Shown here: in pieces, positions 53,560 through 64,000 of the stretch | Layout of the letters: each line of letters starts with the position of its first letter | Numbering within the stretch: the first letter of the stretch is position 1 | Assembly: GCF_033473495.1 (NCBI RefSeq) | Contig: NC_088936.1 | Location: forward strand, 3,410,001 to 3,474,000 | Origin: Cercospora beticola | Taxonomy: Eukaryota; Ascomycota; Dothideomycetes; Mycosphaerellales; Mycosphaerellaceae | Length of the DNA stretch: 64,000 bases | Reading direction: 5' to 3' | The notes under the pieces: model-generated | The model's database searches: none | The model's input: only the letters and a program-made list of their open reading frames with translations | Told to the model about the DNA's origin: nothing | Made by a program: the position numbers and the translations under genes

Positions 53560-54969
53560 ATGGCTCACCACACTGCATCTTCACCAGCATCCAGCTATGC
53601 TGGTCCTCGAGCATCGCCCTACAACAGTGGCATCAACACACCGCTGGAACGACCGAACCCATTCGACACTCCTGCTCCATCCAGCCGACAGAGTTGGACT
53701 AGCGACGCAAGATGCCAGAACACAAGCAGTGCGTACCTGAGATCGTCCGAAATGGACGCAAAAGCATTGAGCACCAATTACTTTCGAAGTCGTCGAATTC
53801 GAAAAAGTGAAATGGAAAGCCCAAATGCTCTGGGGCGGCTCAGAAAGAAGACCATCTTTGAACGCCAGTCCTGGATCATTCCTTGCTTCGGAATCTTCAT
53901 CGGACTGTGTATCAGCAGTGTGATGGTATACCTGAGCTTCAAGGACCAAAAGAGAGGCGGCAACTTCTGTCCCATCTTCACCGAAGACTTTTCTTCAGGT
54001 CGGTTGACGCCCGATATCTGGACCATCGAACAACAGGTTGCAGGCCATAATGGAGAGTTCGACCAAATGTCGGATGATGCGGATGTGCTGTTTGTCAAGG
54101 ACGGCATTCTTCATATCAAGCCAAAATTGCAAGATGAAAGCCTTGTCAACACGAACAATGCCACCATTGACCTCGGTGACCGCTGTACTGGTGAAGGCTT
54201 CTTCAACTGCTTTGCCCATACCAACACGACCAACGGCACCATCGTGCCGCCTGTGAAATCTGCTCGCATCAATACCAAGAAAGGCGCATCTCTTCGCTAC
54301 GGCAGAGTAGAAGTTGTTGCAAAGATGCCAAAGGGAGACTGGATGTGGCCGGCGATCTGGATGCTGCCTACCGAAGACAAGTATGGACCATGGCCTGCAT
54401 CGGGAGAGATCGACATTGTAGAGACACGTGGAAACAACCACTCGTACAAAGCAGGACCAGGAGGAGGTAACAATCTGGCAACCAGTGCTCTCCATTGGGG
54501 TCCGGAGACGAACACGGACGGCTACCTGAAGACAGTCGATCAGCTGGGCGCGCTGCACTCGTACTATGGCGACCAGTTCCATACCTTTGGACTGGAATGG
54601 ACCGAGAATTACATCTTCACCTATGTGGATTCAGTATTGATGCAGGTTCTGTACGTGAAATTCAATCGTCGATTCTGGGATCGTGGAAATTTCCCGCCTG
54701 CGACTGCCAACGGGACAACATTGATGGACCCATGGTCGCACACCGGACGAACTAGTACGCCATTTGACGAGAAGTTTTATTTGATTCTGAATGTTGCTGT
54801 TGGTGGCACGAATGGTTATTTCAAAGATGGCGAGAGCGGCAAACCCTGGGCGGACGCTTCTCCGGTTGCGAAGAAGGAGTTCTGGGAAGCTCGGAACCAG
54901 TGGCTTCCAACGTGGGAGAAGAACGGCGAGATGCAAGTGAAGTCGGTCAAGATGTGGGAGAAATGTTGA
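53560..54969 (+). CDS. GH16 family beta-glucan-active enzyme, Kre6/Skn1-like type II membrane protein
   Basis: Intronless, 469 aa from the ATG at 53560. A cytosolic Ser/Pro-rich arm (1-100) precedes one membrane helix at about 104-127 (IIPCFGIFIGLCISSVMVYL). The rest is a lumenal or extracellular GH16 domain. The catalytic motif is GEIDIVE (282-288), with nucleophile Glu283, Asp285 and acid/base Glu288. Further GH16 landmarks are RYGRVEVVAKMPKGDWMWPA and FYLILNVAVGGTNGYF. Sequons (NAT, NTT, NGT, NHS) support secretion-pathway glycosylation. Topology and domain match Kre6/Skn1-type proteins needed for cell-wall beta-1,6-glucan, although the single-domain size is smaller than yeast Kre6, so a fungal beta-1,3-glucanase-type GH16 is an alternative. 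Confidence 0.92.
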   Translation: MAHHTASSPASSYAGPRASPYNSGINTPLERPNPFDTPAPSSRQSWTSDARCQNTSSAYLRSSEMDAKALSTNYFRSRRIRKSEMESPNALGRLRKKTIFERQSWIIPCFGIFIGLCISSVMVYLSFKDQKRGGNFCPIFTEDFSSGRLTPDIWTIEQQVAGHNGEFDQMSDDADVLFVKDGILHIKPKLQDESLVNTNNATIDLGDRCTGEGFFNCFAHTNTTNGTIVPPVKSARINTKKGASLRYGRVEVVAKMPKGDWMWPAIWMLPTEDKYGPWPASGEIDIVETRGNNHSYKAGPGGGNNLATSALHWGPETNTDGYLKTVDQLGALHSYYGDQFHTFGLEWTENYIFTYVDSVLMQVLYVKFNRRFWDRGNFPPATANGTTLMDPWSHTGRTSTPFDEKFYLILNVAVGGTNGYFKDGESGKPWADASPVAKKEFWEARNQWLPTWEKNGEMQVKSVKMWEKC

Positions 54970-56818
54970 TGATGAACATGAATAATTTGAATAGGCCTAC
55001 GCCGGAAGCGACCACCGGGAAATAAGATGACGTCGAGAAATACACTTTCCCATTCGTCCAAACTCAAACTCTGTGATCCTTGGCTTGAGTATCTGATTCA
55101 CTTGTTCTGTTTCTCATTTCTCCTTCATTCTGCCTACATCGCACTTTCACCTCAGTCGGTAATTGTAATGATACCACAAGGCGCCGCTGCGTGCGTTGAG
55201 AACTCCAAGCACAATGCACCATCCCTGTCACCATTTTAGCCGACCCGGCTGTGCCTCCGACTCCTCTACTGTGGGCTCACGGCGCGAAATTCCATGTCCA
55301 AGGCAAGCTACCGAGAAGATCTACTGGCACGTTCTCCAGATTGAGATAATAACCTTGTCTGCTTGAACATGCATTCTGCATACCTGGCCCACTGAAACGC
55401 GATAGCCCATGGCGAGCAACTATTCTGGCCCTCCATCGGCAGAAATGAAGCATTCTACGAGAATGGTGATCTTTCATCGGAAGCAAAACGCCCACACCTT
55501 CTGACGTCTCCGTCAAGATGCACGAGAACACCACGGTGCCTTGTGCCTGGCCCGTCGGAGTGCCGGCATACACGCAAGCGCCTTCCAGATGTCCTGCATA
55601 TGCGTTGGCCCACAAGCCGTGTTGTCATCTTGGCAGCGTCTCCAGTTCCTTGGCAATATGGGCGAAAATCATCTGCAGGAATACGAGGCCAGAGTGCTAA
55701 GCGATCATCAACTGCGAGACCCAGGACCAGTTGTCAGGCTGTCAATCATTGAGTTCTTATTACTCCACGCAGCTTGAGCTTCTAGCGTTGCCGATCCAAG
55801 TAAAGCATTCCTCACACCTGGAAAGAATTGGCACCAAGCGAAGAAGCCGAGATAACAATGGATGGCACGATTGCGCTGTGCAAGGATGCGAGCGGTGTTG
55901 CTCGCACAGCTCGCATGGGAATTTTTAGTCTCGCCAATGCATGATGTCGAATGTTCCATGTGAGTGATGAGGCTCGGACTGAACAAGTTGCAGGTCGATA
56001 GCGTGTGGCTAGGGCTCCCGGAAGGCCACCAGAAATCGCAGAAGCAGTCTTTCGTACGGCGTGCGCACCGAATCGAGCCATCAATCGCACAACTCATCTC
56101 AGAGACTCCGACTCGAGGTTGTTTGAACTTGCAATTGACCAATTGGTAGACAGTAATGCCCAATTTGTCACCTCTGGTAGAGGCGAGTTGGCCCACAGGC
56201 TACAATGGGCGCACGAGAACTTGCCCAGCAACTCGGTATCGCTACGAGAAAAGCTCTATCGATGTTCTATTTTGACCTCGCTCTAACCACACTTGTGCAA
56301 CCCCAGGCCGAAGCTACACTCTAGCGATGCCTTCCGTGCAGACAATCACATCCGGCCACGTGCTAGCCTGACATCGCCACGCGATACGGTATGGCAAATC
56401 ATGGCAACTCGCTTGAAGGATTGGTTGAGTATGGCACTTGAGGCGTTGATACACATCCCAACCACTCGGGCAGCTCGAGGAAGAGGTCGAGGCACCAAGT
56501 TCTCGAGCTGGGTCCAGGCCGCGGACAATGGAGCACTCCGTGCGTGCAGGCTCAATCGAGCAGCTGAGTTCTCCCGAAAACCTGACGCGCGGGATCTGGA
56601 GGCTCAATCTGGCCACTTCTCAAGCATGTAGAAGCTCAGAAGGGTTAGGACAAAAGCTCAATCGGTCCTACGAGGCGGAAAGCTGTGGATGGGTGTGTGT
56701 CCGAGAGAAAAGCTATCTTCCTGAAGGCGCCAACACAACGGAGTAAAAGTCAGCTTGCACCAACCTTGAGTCTTCCTATCATTTTGTCTCTGGTCGAACA
56801 TATCTTGGCACCAGCACC
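54970..56818. other. Intergenic, 1.85 kb
   Basis: Promoter side of the GT2 gene. The frames 55708-56196 (-) and 56685-57065 (+) are not protein-like or are shadows. Nothing recognised. Confidence 0.4.
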
Positions 56819-59567
56819 ATGGGCGTCTGGTCATATTTCAAACCTGGGAAAAAGGCCGCCGGCGCCGATGCCAGTCCTGCTGACGCTACCAACTCAACAC
56901 CCACCAGCACCGGACCATTGGACAATGCAGAATCACTCAGCGGGAAAGATTCATTATACTCTAACGATGTTCAACGGGATATCATACTCAGCTACCTTTT
57001 CCAGAGACAATGTACCAGCATGTGGATACAAGACGTGGCCGGCACGAATGAGGGTGTCATTTTGAAGAACTCCCGCAATGACTTTCTCACTATGCCTTTG
57101 ACGCTGAAAGGTTCGCTATTGCAACAGGCAGTATCCGCTCTGAACACCAAGGTAATACAAATTTATGGTATGCGGTGGCATACTGGCATAGCTGATGGTT
57201 CCACAGGCTGCAATGACTGTGAAGAGCCGCCTTGTCTTCACTCTCGTCCAGCGCCTCAGCGATGACGAGACCGGTATTCCTGTTCGGGATAATCAGAGAA
57301 TCCAAGTTGTCAACGATTTTATCGAGCTGTCGAGAGCGCGCAAGCACCAATATGCAGCGTTTGTGCGCAGCGAAGGCCTTCTCGTGGTCTGGGATGACGA
57401 TCCATCGAACCTCATACAGCGCGTCGAATCAATCGAATCGGATCTTCTAAGAGTGGTCTGGGGATTGAGTCGCAACATCGAGGAAGAGAAGACAGCTTTG
57501 ATCTCAGTGACTGCTTCAGATGAAGAGTTGCAAGCTGGAGAAGAGTCAAGACCGACAAGACTCTATTGGTCGATAATGAGTGGATGCACACTTTGCTTGT
57601 TGACTGTGCTCTTCGGCAGAAGGCTGCAGAACACTTTCATTCAAGTGGCTACTCTAGGCAACTATTCATCGCTCGCATTCCTGGCCTTGACACCCATCAT
57701 AGTTCTGTTCAGTTTGGTGAGTACACTTGTGGGACTTCACAAGACTGTGGCTGATGATAACAATAGTTCTTCGCCTTCGTCATTGTTGGCTTCTTCTTCC
57801 GATTAGTAGGACCGGTCAAACAGCTTCACGAAAACTCGGAGACTTTCTCCGCGATCAAGTCACCTCGATTGACGAGCAAAAACCTTCCACATGTCACGAT
57901 CCAATGCCCAACCTACAAAGAAGGTCTCGAGGCAGTCCTGAAGCCGACTGTAAGCTCGTTGATGAAGGCTATTTCCACATACGAGCTGCAAGGTGGCTCA
58001 GCCAACATCTTTGTGAACGACGATGGGCTCCAATTACTGGATGAGGAACAGCGCCATATTCGTACTCAGTTCTATGAAGACAACAACATTGGATTCGTGG
58101 CAAGACCAGCACATAACCCCAACGGCACAGGCTTCGTCCGCCGTGGCAAGTTCAAGAAAGCGTCCAACATGAATTACGCGATGGACTTCTCAAATCGCAT
58201 CGAAGACAAGCTGCAGAATGTGGATCGTGACGAAAAGTGGACAACCCTAGACGAGGCTGCTGCCTATGAACAAGCGCTCCAAGAAGTGCTCAACGAACAA
58301 CCGGAAGATCAGCCCAAAGGCTGGGCATCGGGAAACATTCGCATAGGCGACTACATCCTTATAATCGATTCAGATACGAGGATTCCGGAAGATTGCCTTC
58401 TCGACGCGGTTTCCGAGATGGAGATTTCTCCCGACGTGGCAATTATCCAGTTTTCTTCTGGAGTAATGCAAGTCTCCCACGATTTCTTCGAAAATGCGAT
58501 GAAATTTTTCACGGACTTGATCTACACGAGTATCAAATTTGGTGTCGCTGCTGGCGATATTGCCCCATTTGTTGGTCACAATGCTCTTTTGCGATGGTCG
58601 GCGCTACAACATGTCGCATTCGAGGACGAAGAATCGACGCTTCCCGAGCTCTACTGGTCAGAGAGCACTGTGTCTGAAGACTTCGATATGGCACTTCGCC
58701 TGCAGATCGAAGGGTACCACCTCCGATACGCGTCCTACTTTGGGGACGGATTCCAAGAAGGTGTCTCTTTGACAGTGTACGACGAGCTCACTCGTTGGGA
58801 GAAGTACGCCTACGGATGTGACGAACTCATGTTTCATCCTCTCAAATACTGGCTTTTCCGAGGACCGCTCACGCCACTGTTCAGGAAATTCCTCGCATCG
58901 GAAATGCCTCTATCTTCCAAGATCAACGTTATTGCCTACTTGGGAACATACTATGCTCTGGGCGCTGCGTGGGTGTTCACATTGGCTAACTACTTTGTTC
59001 TCGGACTCTACAACGGCCACTACGATACGTGGTATGTCGACAGTTGGCAGATCTTCATCAGTATACTTTTCGTCTTCGCTATCGCGGCCAACTTCGGTCT
59101 TGCCGTCTCACGTTATCGTTCCGGAGAAAGGGAATTCCTGCCGGCCCTGTTCGAGAGTTTCCAATGGTGTTTGATGTTCCTGGTTTTCTTTGGCGGCATC
59201 AGCTTCCACATTAGCCAGGCACTCCTCTGCCACCTTGTTGGAATCGATATGCAGGTATGTGAAGCTACAATCATTGGCTCATGGTACGAAAGCTGACTTC
59301 TTCAAACAGTGGGGCGCAACGGCGAAAGAAGTGACACGCACAAACTTTTTCATCGAAGCACCCATAGTGCTCCGAAAGTTCAAGTACAGCATGATCTTCT
59401 GTTGGTTCATGATCGTTGCTATGATCATCATGGCTCTCGGGCCTTTCATTCCCTGGTCATGGAACATCACGGAATTTACAGCCATATTCCCCTTGGCCCT
59501 GATGCTGGTGTGCCACATACTCATGCCGATCGTATTGAATCCTGGTTTGCTGGCGTTTACATGGTAA
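56819..59567 (+). CDS. Type 2 (GT2) processive glycosyltransferase, hyphal-growth type
   Basis: Exons 56819-57151, 57207-57716, 57767-59254 and 59310-59567; introns 55, 50 and 55 nt, all phase 0; 862 aa. After a cytosolic N-terminus there are two membrane helices (about 235-295) and then the GT-A catalytic domain. Catalytic features are DDG (366-368), DSD in IIDSDTRIPED (482-484), the acid pair in VSEDFDMALRLQ (585-586), and a TRW motif (623-625) in place of QxxRW. Several C-terminal helices follow (INVIAYLGTYYALGAAWVF, FISILFVFAIAANFG). The architecture matches the fungal GT2 shown in Zymoseptoria tritici to be required for hyphal extension on solid surfaces and plant infection (published for ZtGT2). 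Likely plasma membrane, exporting a surface polysaccharide. The polymer is unknown. Confidence 0.92.
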
Positions 59568-60637
59568 TGCAACAAATCCGTAGAACAGGCATAGAAACGA
59601 TGGGCAAGACACGCACATTCGAATGAATTCATGATCCTATACAACTCTAATACCGTTTCTCAATTAGATTCTCGTATCTTATTTCCCCGCTCGTCCGAGT
59701 CTATCTTCGTTCGGCTGCAAAAAGTATTTGAGGCCTTGGAGTGCACGATTCATGCAACACAATGCCCACGCTTAGCTTTGTGCTTACTCTTGACTGCATA
59801 AACTGTTGGTGCTAGTCCTGGTCATTCGAAGGAACCTTGTCACCCTGAGGGGTCAGCTTACCGGATAAATTCTATCAGAGGCCGGCATATGGTCCATAGC
59901 TGTCAATACGACGACTCTGTTCGTAACGACAGCTATCAGGGCTGTAGCCAGCGTTCAAACAAGTCCTAGACCTAGTGTCTGCGAACTCAATGCAGACCGC
60001 TCTACCCAGCAATGCACTAACACCTGTTGGTGTCTCACGGCCGATGATTCCAGAACTGCCTGGTTCCTAGTCTAGGCAAGCGCATAGTAATCACTCTCCA
60101 GCGATGCACTCGCTATACATAGTCAATGCAACCGGATTGGTAAAGTGCTTACCATCCGAGAAGCTTCGTTCGACGTCCGCAGTGGCATGGTGTATCATGC
60201 GCATACGAAGTTCACTAATCGTTAGAGTTATTAGACATGACACTCGGCAGGACTTGATCCTAGAATGCGTTGGATGCCCATTATTGCAATCTGACATTGC
60301 TTGAAGCATGTTCTACGGCCGGACTGCTGCCATCGATCTTGGAGGTGCGTTGCCAGCTATACACAGCATGGATTGTGTCCTGCTAGGTTTGCACTGCACT
60401 GCATTTTGATAGACCATGCTCGTGTTTGGAACATGCAAGTCTTGGAATAGAACATTCGTGTTCGAATCTCTTGAGTGAATGCCACTTTTGATGCCAGGTG
60501 GCCGTATTGCTTTTCCTATTTATAGGGACCACTTCTCCCACTCGAAGCTCGCCATCAAGCTAACATCGATCCAAGCAAGTCACACCAGCAAGAGAAATTT
60601 ACCACCTATAAACTCAAGCCTTTCGATACACCTAAAA
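59568..60637. other. Intergenic, 1.07 kb
   Basis: 3' flank of GT2 and promoter of the small secreted protein candidate. Sequences resembling tRNA B-boxes occur near 60252 (minus) and 60460 (plus), but no cloverleaf could be drawn. Confidence 0.4.
60517..60524 (+). promoter_or_regulatory. TATA-like element (TATTTATA) upstream of small secreted protein candidate
   Basis: Lies 114 bp upstream of the ATG at 60638. A second TATAAA at 60607-60612 is too close to the start codon for a usual leader. Confidence 0.35.
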
Positions 60638-60946
60638 ATGGTTTCCTTCAAGGTCCTTGTTATCACGCTTTTCGCTGCCGCAGTATCTGCAGACCAATTC
60701 AGGTAAAGAACGCACCCGCATGATGAACTTCTGGTATCATGATGCCGCAACGGTGGTGACACTCAGTACCTGACCGTTGACAAGAAGAAGAAGAGCCAAC
60801 TAGTTTCCTTCAGATCGATCAAGGTTTCGACGAAGCTCTGCAGATGCTGGGATGACCCCAGTACTAAGACTCTCAGATTGCATACACTGTATAGAACCCT
60901 AAACCTGATCTCGGGCCCGGATTTCTTCAGGCAATTCTGTCTGTGA
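60638..60946 (+). CDS. Candidate small secreted protein, 65 aa, 1 intron
   Basis: Exon 1 (60638-60702) encodes the signal peptide MVSFKVLVITLFAAAVSA followed by DQF. A 111-nt intron (60703-60813, GTAAAG donor, TTTCCTTCAG acceptor) joins to 60814-60946. The mature part contains KLCRCWDDPSTKT and ends FRQFCL, giving three cysteines. CxCxDPxT-like motifs are common in small secreted proteins of plant-associated Dothideomycetes (general knowledge). Good start context (AAAAATGG) and upstream TATA. Alternative acceptors would stop the frame at once or give a Cys-free peptide. A further exon is possible, as the odd cysteine number hints. Could be an effector-type protein; this is inference. Confidence 0.45.
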
Positions 60947-61495
60947 ACCCGGTCCCGTCAGTGACGGCTTGTTCCTCGCTTGCTCCGAAGGACAAGTATT
61001 CACGGCTTCTGCTCAAACCAACGATGACCGTGCACGTTGCAGCGCCGGAAAGCGATAGGATCGTCTCACTTTGGGAACAAGAACACCATGTTGTGACCCG
61101 ACGTCTGGATAGCAATTATTACGCCGATAGACAAAGTGAGTGAGCACAGATTGGAGCAAACATTGCGTACGTGGGATATATAAGAGAGTGACTACTTACG
61201 TACAAGTCTGCGAAGTTGAGAGTACCAACACGAACATTCGTGTAAGTCCGATAAGTGCGACAGCACAGATTTTCATACACCACTCCGCCAACCACCCCAG
61301 CTGCCGATAGCACGACAGTTTCACTACTTAACACTTGCCGGCCGCTACTTGCAACAGGCATCGAATTTGTTGGTGGCGCCAAGATCAAAATGGCAGACTT
61401 TCTGTACACGGTCAGAACTTAGTATGAATGTCTTCGTACAATACTTCTTACATATCCGCAGCCAGGCTCGGACCTGCATTTGGACTACTCCATGG
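60947..61495. other. Intergenic, 549 bp
   Basis: Between the two small secreted candidates. Nothing recognised. Confidence 0.35.
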
Positions 61496-61729
61496 TCAGC
61501 ACTGCCCAGCTTCTCGATGCATGAACTTTCTTACAGGATGCCCGATGCTTTTACAGGTCGGAACATGACTATTGTCTCTCTTGGCCATATTTGCTTGGCC
61601 GTTCATTTCTACTGGCCCCGCAGCGAAGACTCCGACCTGCCAAAATCTATCAGCGAAGCTATGGTAGTCGAATATTTGGCCATTAGGTACCAGTGTCAGA
61701 GCAGCGGCTAAGATCGACCAGGTCTGCAT
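61496..61729 (-). CDS. Candidate small secreted protein, 77 aa
   Basis: Intronless model from the ATG at 61729. It starts MQTWSILAAALTLVPNGQ, a plausible signal peptide, followed by an aromatic-rich mature part (IFDYHSFADRFWQVGVF) with two cysteines (VPTCKSIG and the C-terminal AGQC). A longer frame begins at 61819 but would bury the hydrophobic segment, so the internal Met is preferred. A TATATAAG element on the same strand ends 114 bp upstream. GTACCT right after the hydrophobic segment could be a splice donor, so the C-terminal part is uncertain. Confidence 0.35.
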   Translation of the reverse strand: MQTWSILAAALTLVPNGQIFDYHSFADRFWQVGVFAAGPVEMNGQANMAKRDNSHVPTCKSIGHPVRKFMHREAGQC

Positions 61730-62827
61730 TGTCGTAGATGGCAGAAGACGTGATGAAGGAGGACCCTTTCTCGTTGGCGTATGTGTTCTGATTGTCGGTG
61801 TTGCTGAGTTGTGCTTCACTCATCGAACGTGCGATCACGTTGCTTATATAGACCATCTTCACGACTGCGGCACTTTTCGGCGAAGAGCTTGTGATACTAT
61901 TCTCATATGGCCTCGTGTTTGTTCGTCCAACAACATGGACAGTGCATGTCGCCAGCGGAGGCCTAGTACACCGGGTGCACTGGAAAGCTTCTGGTCGTTT
62001 GTCCACTTTCTCAATTGGGGTATCTCAGAGCGAATATCGGATGGCTGCGAGGTCATACAAGGACGCTAGCTTGTTTCGCCCTCTGAAAAGTTGGCATTGC
62101 ATGCTTGCAATGGTTAAAGTATTATTTACCCACATGCGAAGCTCACCACATGTCGCTCCGCGACACCTCCCTAGAGTGACCACTTCTCATCTTCAGAGTG
62201 CCCGAAACCCAGCAACACGGTTGAACTGCAATGTAAGCCTTGCAATGCTTGTTATGAGATAAGCACCTTGTTGGCGATATGGATCGTGGCCGTGCCCAAA
62301 CGAAAATGAGAAGAATGGCCAGCGTGGATTGTCTTTAGCAAGTATAGACCAATGGTCCCGCAGATGCTGCAGCTCGCATCGAATGCAACTGATATCGTTA
62401 GCTGAACCGTGAGGCCAGTACAACGTCGAAAGAGTGCCGCATAGTTGAGCGAGGGCGTTGAGGTCAGGCTCTTCCAGTGACACGTAAGTTCAAACTCATT
62501 TTAGAAGTGAACCAACATACAGGATGCCACCACCGGCGATGTTCTCGCCGCCTCGTATTGAGCAAGACACAGAACTCGGTACCCAAGACTCCTTTCGTAT
62601 TAGCGCTGGACTTGTATGTCAGAATCTTGGATTGGTTGTACCATGCTTACAGTGTATGTTTTGACGGATCACCTCGCACTGTTTGCCCATTCAAGTGAAT
62701 GCTCTTTGGCAAAGGATTGTCCTGCCGGCAGTTGGTATTGTGTATTACAGAGAACACGCGAATCACAGCTTAAGGAGAATTCCAGACATCGACCGACTTT
62801 TGCAAACGAGTCTTTGAAAACCCAAGC
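61730..62827. other. Intergenic, 1.1 kb
   Basis: Apart from the TATA element at 61843-61850 nothing is recognised. The frame 61891-62262 (+) is not protein-like. Confidence 0.35.
61843..61850 (-). promoter_or_regulatory. TATA box (TATATAAG) upstream of 61496-61729
   Basis: On the minus strand, ending 114 bp before the ATG at 61729, comparable to the TATA spacing of the neighbouring secreted candidate. Confidence 0.4.
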
Positions 62828-64000
62828 TCACATGAATGCCATCTCGCGTACGAGACCTCCTTTTGTCCAGCCGCGAGCGAAGTTGCGTCCAGTCGTTAAC
62901 AAAATGCCGATCCACCAGATACGTCCAATCGAATCGTCATACCACATCTGTGGTTTGCCATTACTACGAGCTCTCATTCGGATGACGGCTCGCTTGACGC
63001 CCTCTTCGATAATGATCGCGATACCATTCAGCGCGAAGAACTTGGCCTCGCCAGCTGCGTCGGCCCAGCTACCGCCAACCGTACCTCTCACGGACAAAGA
63101 ATGTACGACCGCAGAACTCAAGAAGCCACCAAGCACTTTGCCAATGTCGGCAGGCTGGTCAGAAGATTTGCCCGTGATTGTCCTCTCTAGCCACTCGCCT
63201 GGCCATACGCCCCAAACCAGGAACAGACGAGCGAAAAGTCTGTGCCATCCATATGACCAGAAGCCTCGAGCAGATGTGATGTCCCAGACTCGTGTCGTGT
63301 AGAGCGGGGGAAAGAAGGCCAGCGGCGAAGGTGCCAATGGCGAGCAGATGATTGCGAAGAGCGAATGGCCGAATGAGAACGCAGCCATCAGGAACGCTCC
63401 AAGTGCAGTGGTAAGTAGATATTGCTCCGAAAGTGACAATTCATCGAATGGTGACGGAGGCGGATCGATCCTGTCCATCATCGGTGCCAATCGTCGCACA
63501 TATACGGTCCGAATGACTGCCCATGCAATGACTAGTACTGGTCCAACATGCACGAGCAACGAATGGATGCGATTCTGCACGGTAGGCAGCCAAGTCTTTG
63601 ATGTATGTCGTACGTCGGCCGTCGTCCACGTGAAGCCCACTCCTCGCATCGATAGTTCCAACTCCAGTGCCCACGAGGCGCGATCAGCAAAGCCATGCGG
63701 CCAACCATCCTCAGTGTGCGCGGTCTCGATGACTGGTATGGGCTTCGGTCCGTCGATCAGTTTGCGCATCATGGTCATGTATCCATCGTCCTTGCTCAAA
63801 AGTTCGGTATATGATTGGCTCGTCATGTTTTCGAGCAAGCTAGACTGCGAGATTGCACGTTGCGGCTTTGGACGCGTGACTTTTAACAAGTCATCACTTT
63901 TCTCTGCCAGGGCGGTTGAGTGTGCATTCGCATTTGATTTGTCTGGAGCATGCGCCGTAGAGGGCTTCTTGAGCATTCCATTGCTTCCGCCATCAGCCCA
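62828..64000 (-). CDS. Wax-synthase-like membrane O-acyltransferase (5' part outside window)
   Basis: The frame is open to the right edge, so the start lies beyond 64000 or in an upstream exon; the first Met in the window is at 63976 (382 codons). A Ser/Lys-rich N-terminal portion is followed by several membrane helices (VLVIAWAVIRTVYV, YLLTTALGAFLMAAFSFGHS, IGKVLGGFLSSAVVHSLSV, FFALNGIAIIIEEGV). The conserved FWSYGWHRLFARLFLVWGVW block (63217-63276) matches the FWxxxWHxxxR signature of fungal wax-synthase/Tri7-type MBOAT-like acyltransferases; the second conserved His is in the helix VVHSLSV. Such enzymes acylate alcohols, terpenoids or trichothecenes in the ER membrane. The substrate cannot be inferred. 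Ends EMAFM at 62828. Confidence 0.8.
   Translation of the reverse strand, partial: WADGGSNGMLKKPSTAHAPDKSNANAHSTALAEKSDDLLKVTRPKPQRAISQSSLLENMTSQSYTELLSKDDGYMTMMRKLIDGPKPIPVIETAHTEDGWPHGFADRASWALELELSMRGVGFTWTTADVRHTSKTWLPTVQNRIHSLLVHVGPVLVIAWAVIRTVYVRRLAPMMDRIDPPPSPFDELSLSEQYLLTTALGAFLMAAFSFGHSLFAIICSPLAPSPLAFFPPLYTTRVWDITSARGFWSYGWHRLFARLFLVWGVWPGEWLERTITGKSSDQPADIGKVLGGFLSSAVVHSLSVRGTVGGSWADAAGEAKFFALNGIAIIIEEGVKRAVIRMRARSNGKPQMWYDDSIGRIWWIGILLTTGRNFARGWTKGGLVREMAFM

Noticed and set aside
60230..60270. tRNA B-box-like sequence on the minus strand (GATCAAGTC)
   Set aside because: No T-stem pairing, no A-box at proper distance, no acceptor stem.
60455..60472. GTTCGAATC B-box-like sequence (+)
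   Set aside because: No matching A-box or cloverleaf upstream.

Overview
The window is nuclear DNA of a filamentous ascomycete fungus, most likely a Dothideomycete (a Mycosphaerella-like, Capnodiales/Mycosphaerellales genome). The reasons are short GT-AG introns of mostly 44-75 nt, single-gene transcription units on both strands with no operons, and fungal families throughout: an Rer1 cargo receptor, a fused betaine-lipid synthase, a Kre6-like GH16 enzyme, a hyphal GT2 glycosyltransferase, an HSF/Sfl1-type regulator, a fungal STAND NTPase and small secreted proteins. Gene models were assembled by hand by joining open frames at splice sites that preserve frame and family similarity. No database was searched.

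0-16 kb is gene-dense housekeeping. In order it holds a Gfo/Idh/MocA oxidoreductase, Mcm10 (-) diverging from RNase H2 subunit B (+) across a 281-bp promoter with two ACGCGT boxes, an Arg-rich unknown protein, a Tudor-domain (Hva1-type) chromatin-like protein, a secreted or GPI-type glycoprotein, Rer1, a mitochondrial enoyl-CoA hydratase, a small hydrophilic protein and a small secreted protein.

17-30 kb holds an unknown multi-pass membrane protein, a BCS1-like AAA ATPase, betaine lipid synthase, an F-box protein, an inositol-monophosphatase-family enzyme and an HSF-domain regulator.

30-46 kb is more idiosyncratic. It has an F-box-like gene with an unresolved 5' end, an RBR ubiquitin ligase carrying long runs of an X-[DN]-x-x-G pentapeptide and ending in a perfect 194-bp tandem duplication, an SAM methyltransferase, a small stress-type protein, and a 2176-residue STAND/NACHT NTPase with a basic plus five-cysteine N-terminus.

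46-64 kb is gene-sparse. It carries a Thr-rich secreted protein, a GST-like protein, a 12-bp minisatellite, the GH16 enzyme, the GT2 glycosyltransferase, two candidate small secreted proteins with TATA boxes, and the 3' part of a wax-synthase-like membrane acyltransferase that runs off the right edge.

Functional themes are DNA replication (Mcm10 with RNase H2B), membrane lipid and cell-surface glycan synthesis (Bta1, GH16, GT2, wax-synthase-like) and ubiquitin or innate-type signalling (F-box, RBR, STAND). They are not organised as a biosynthetic cluster.
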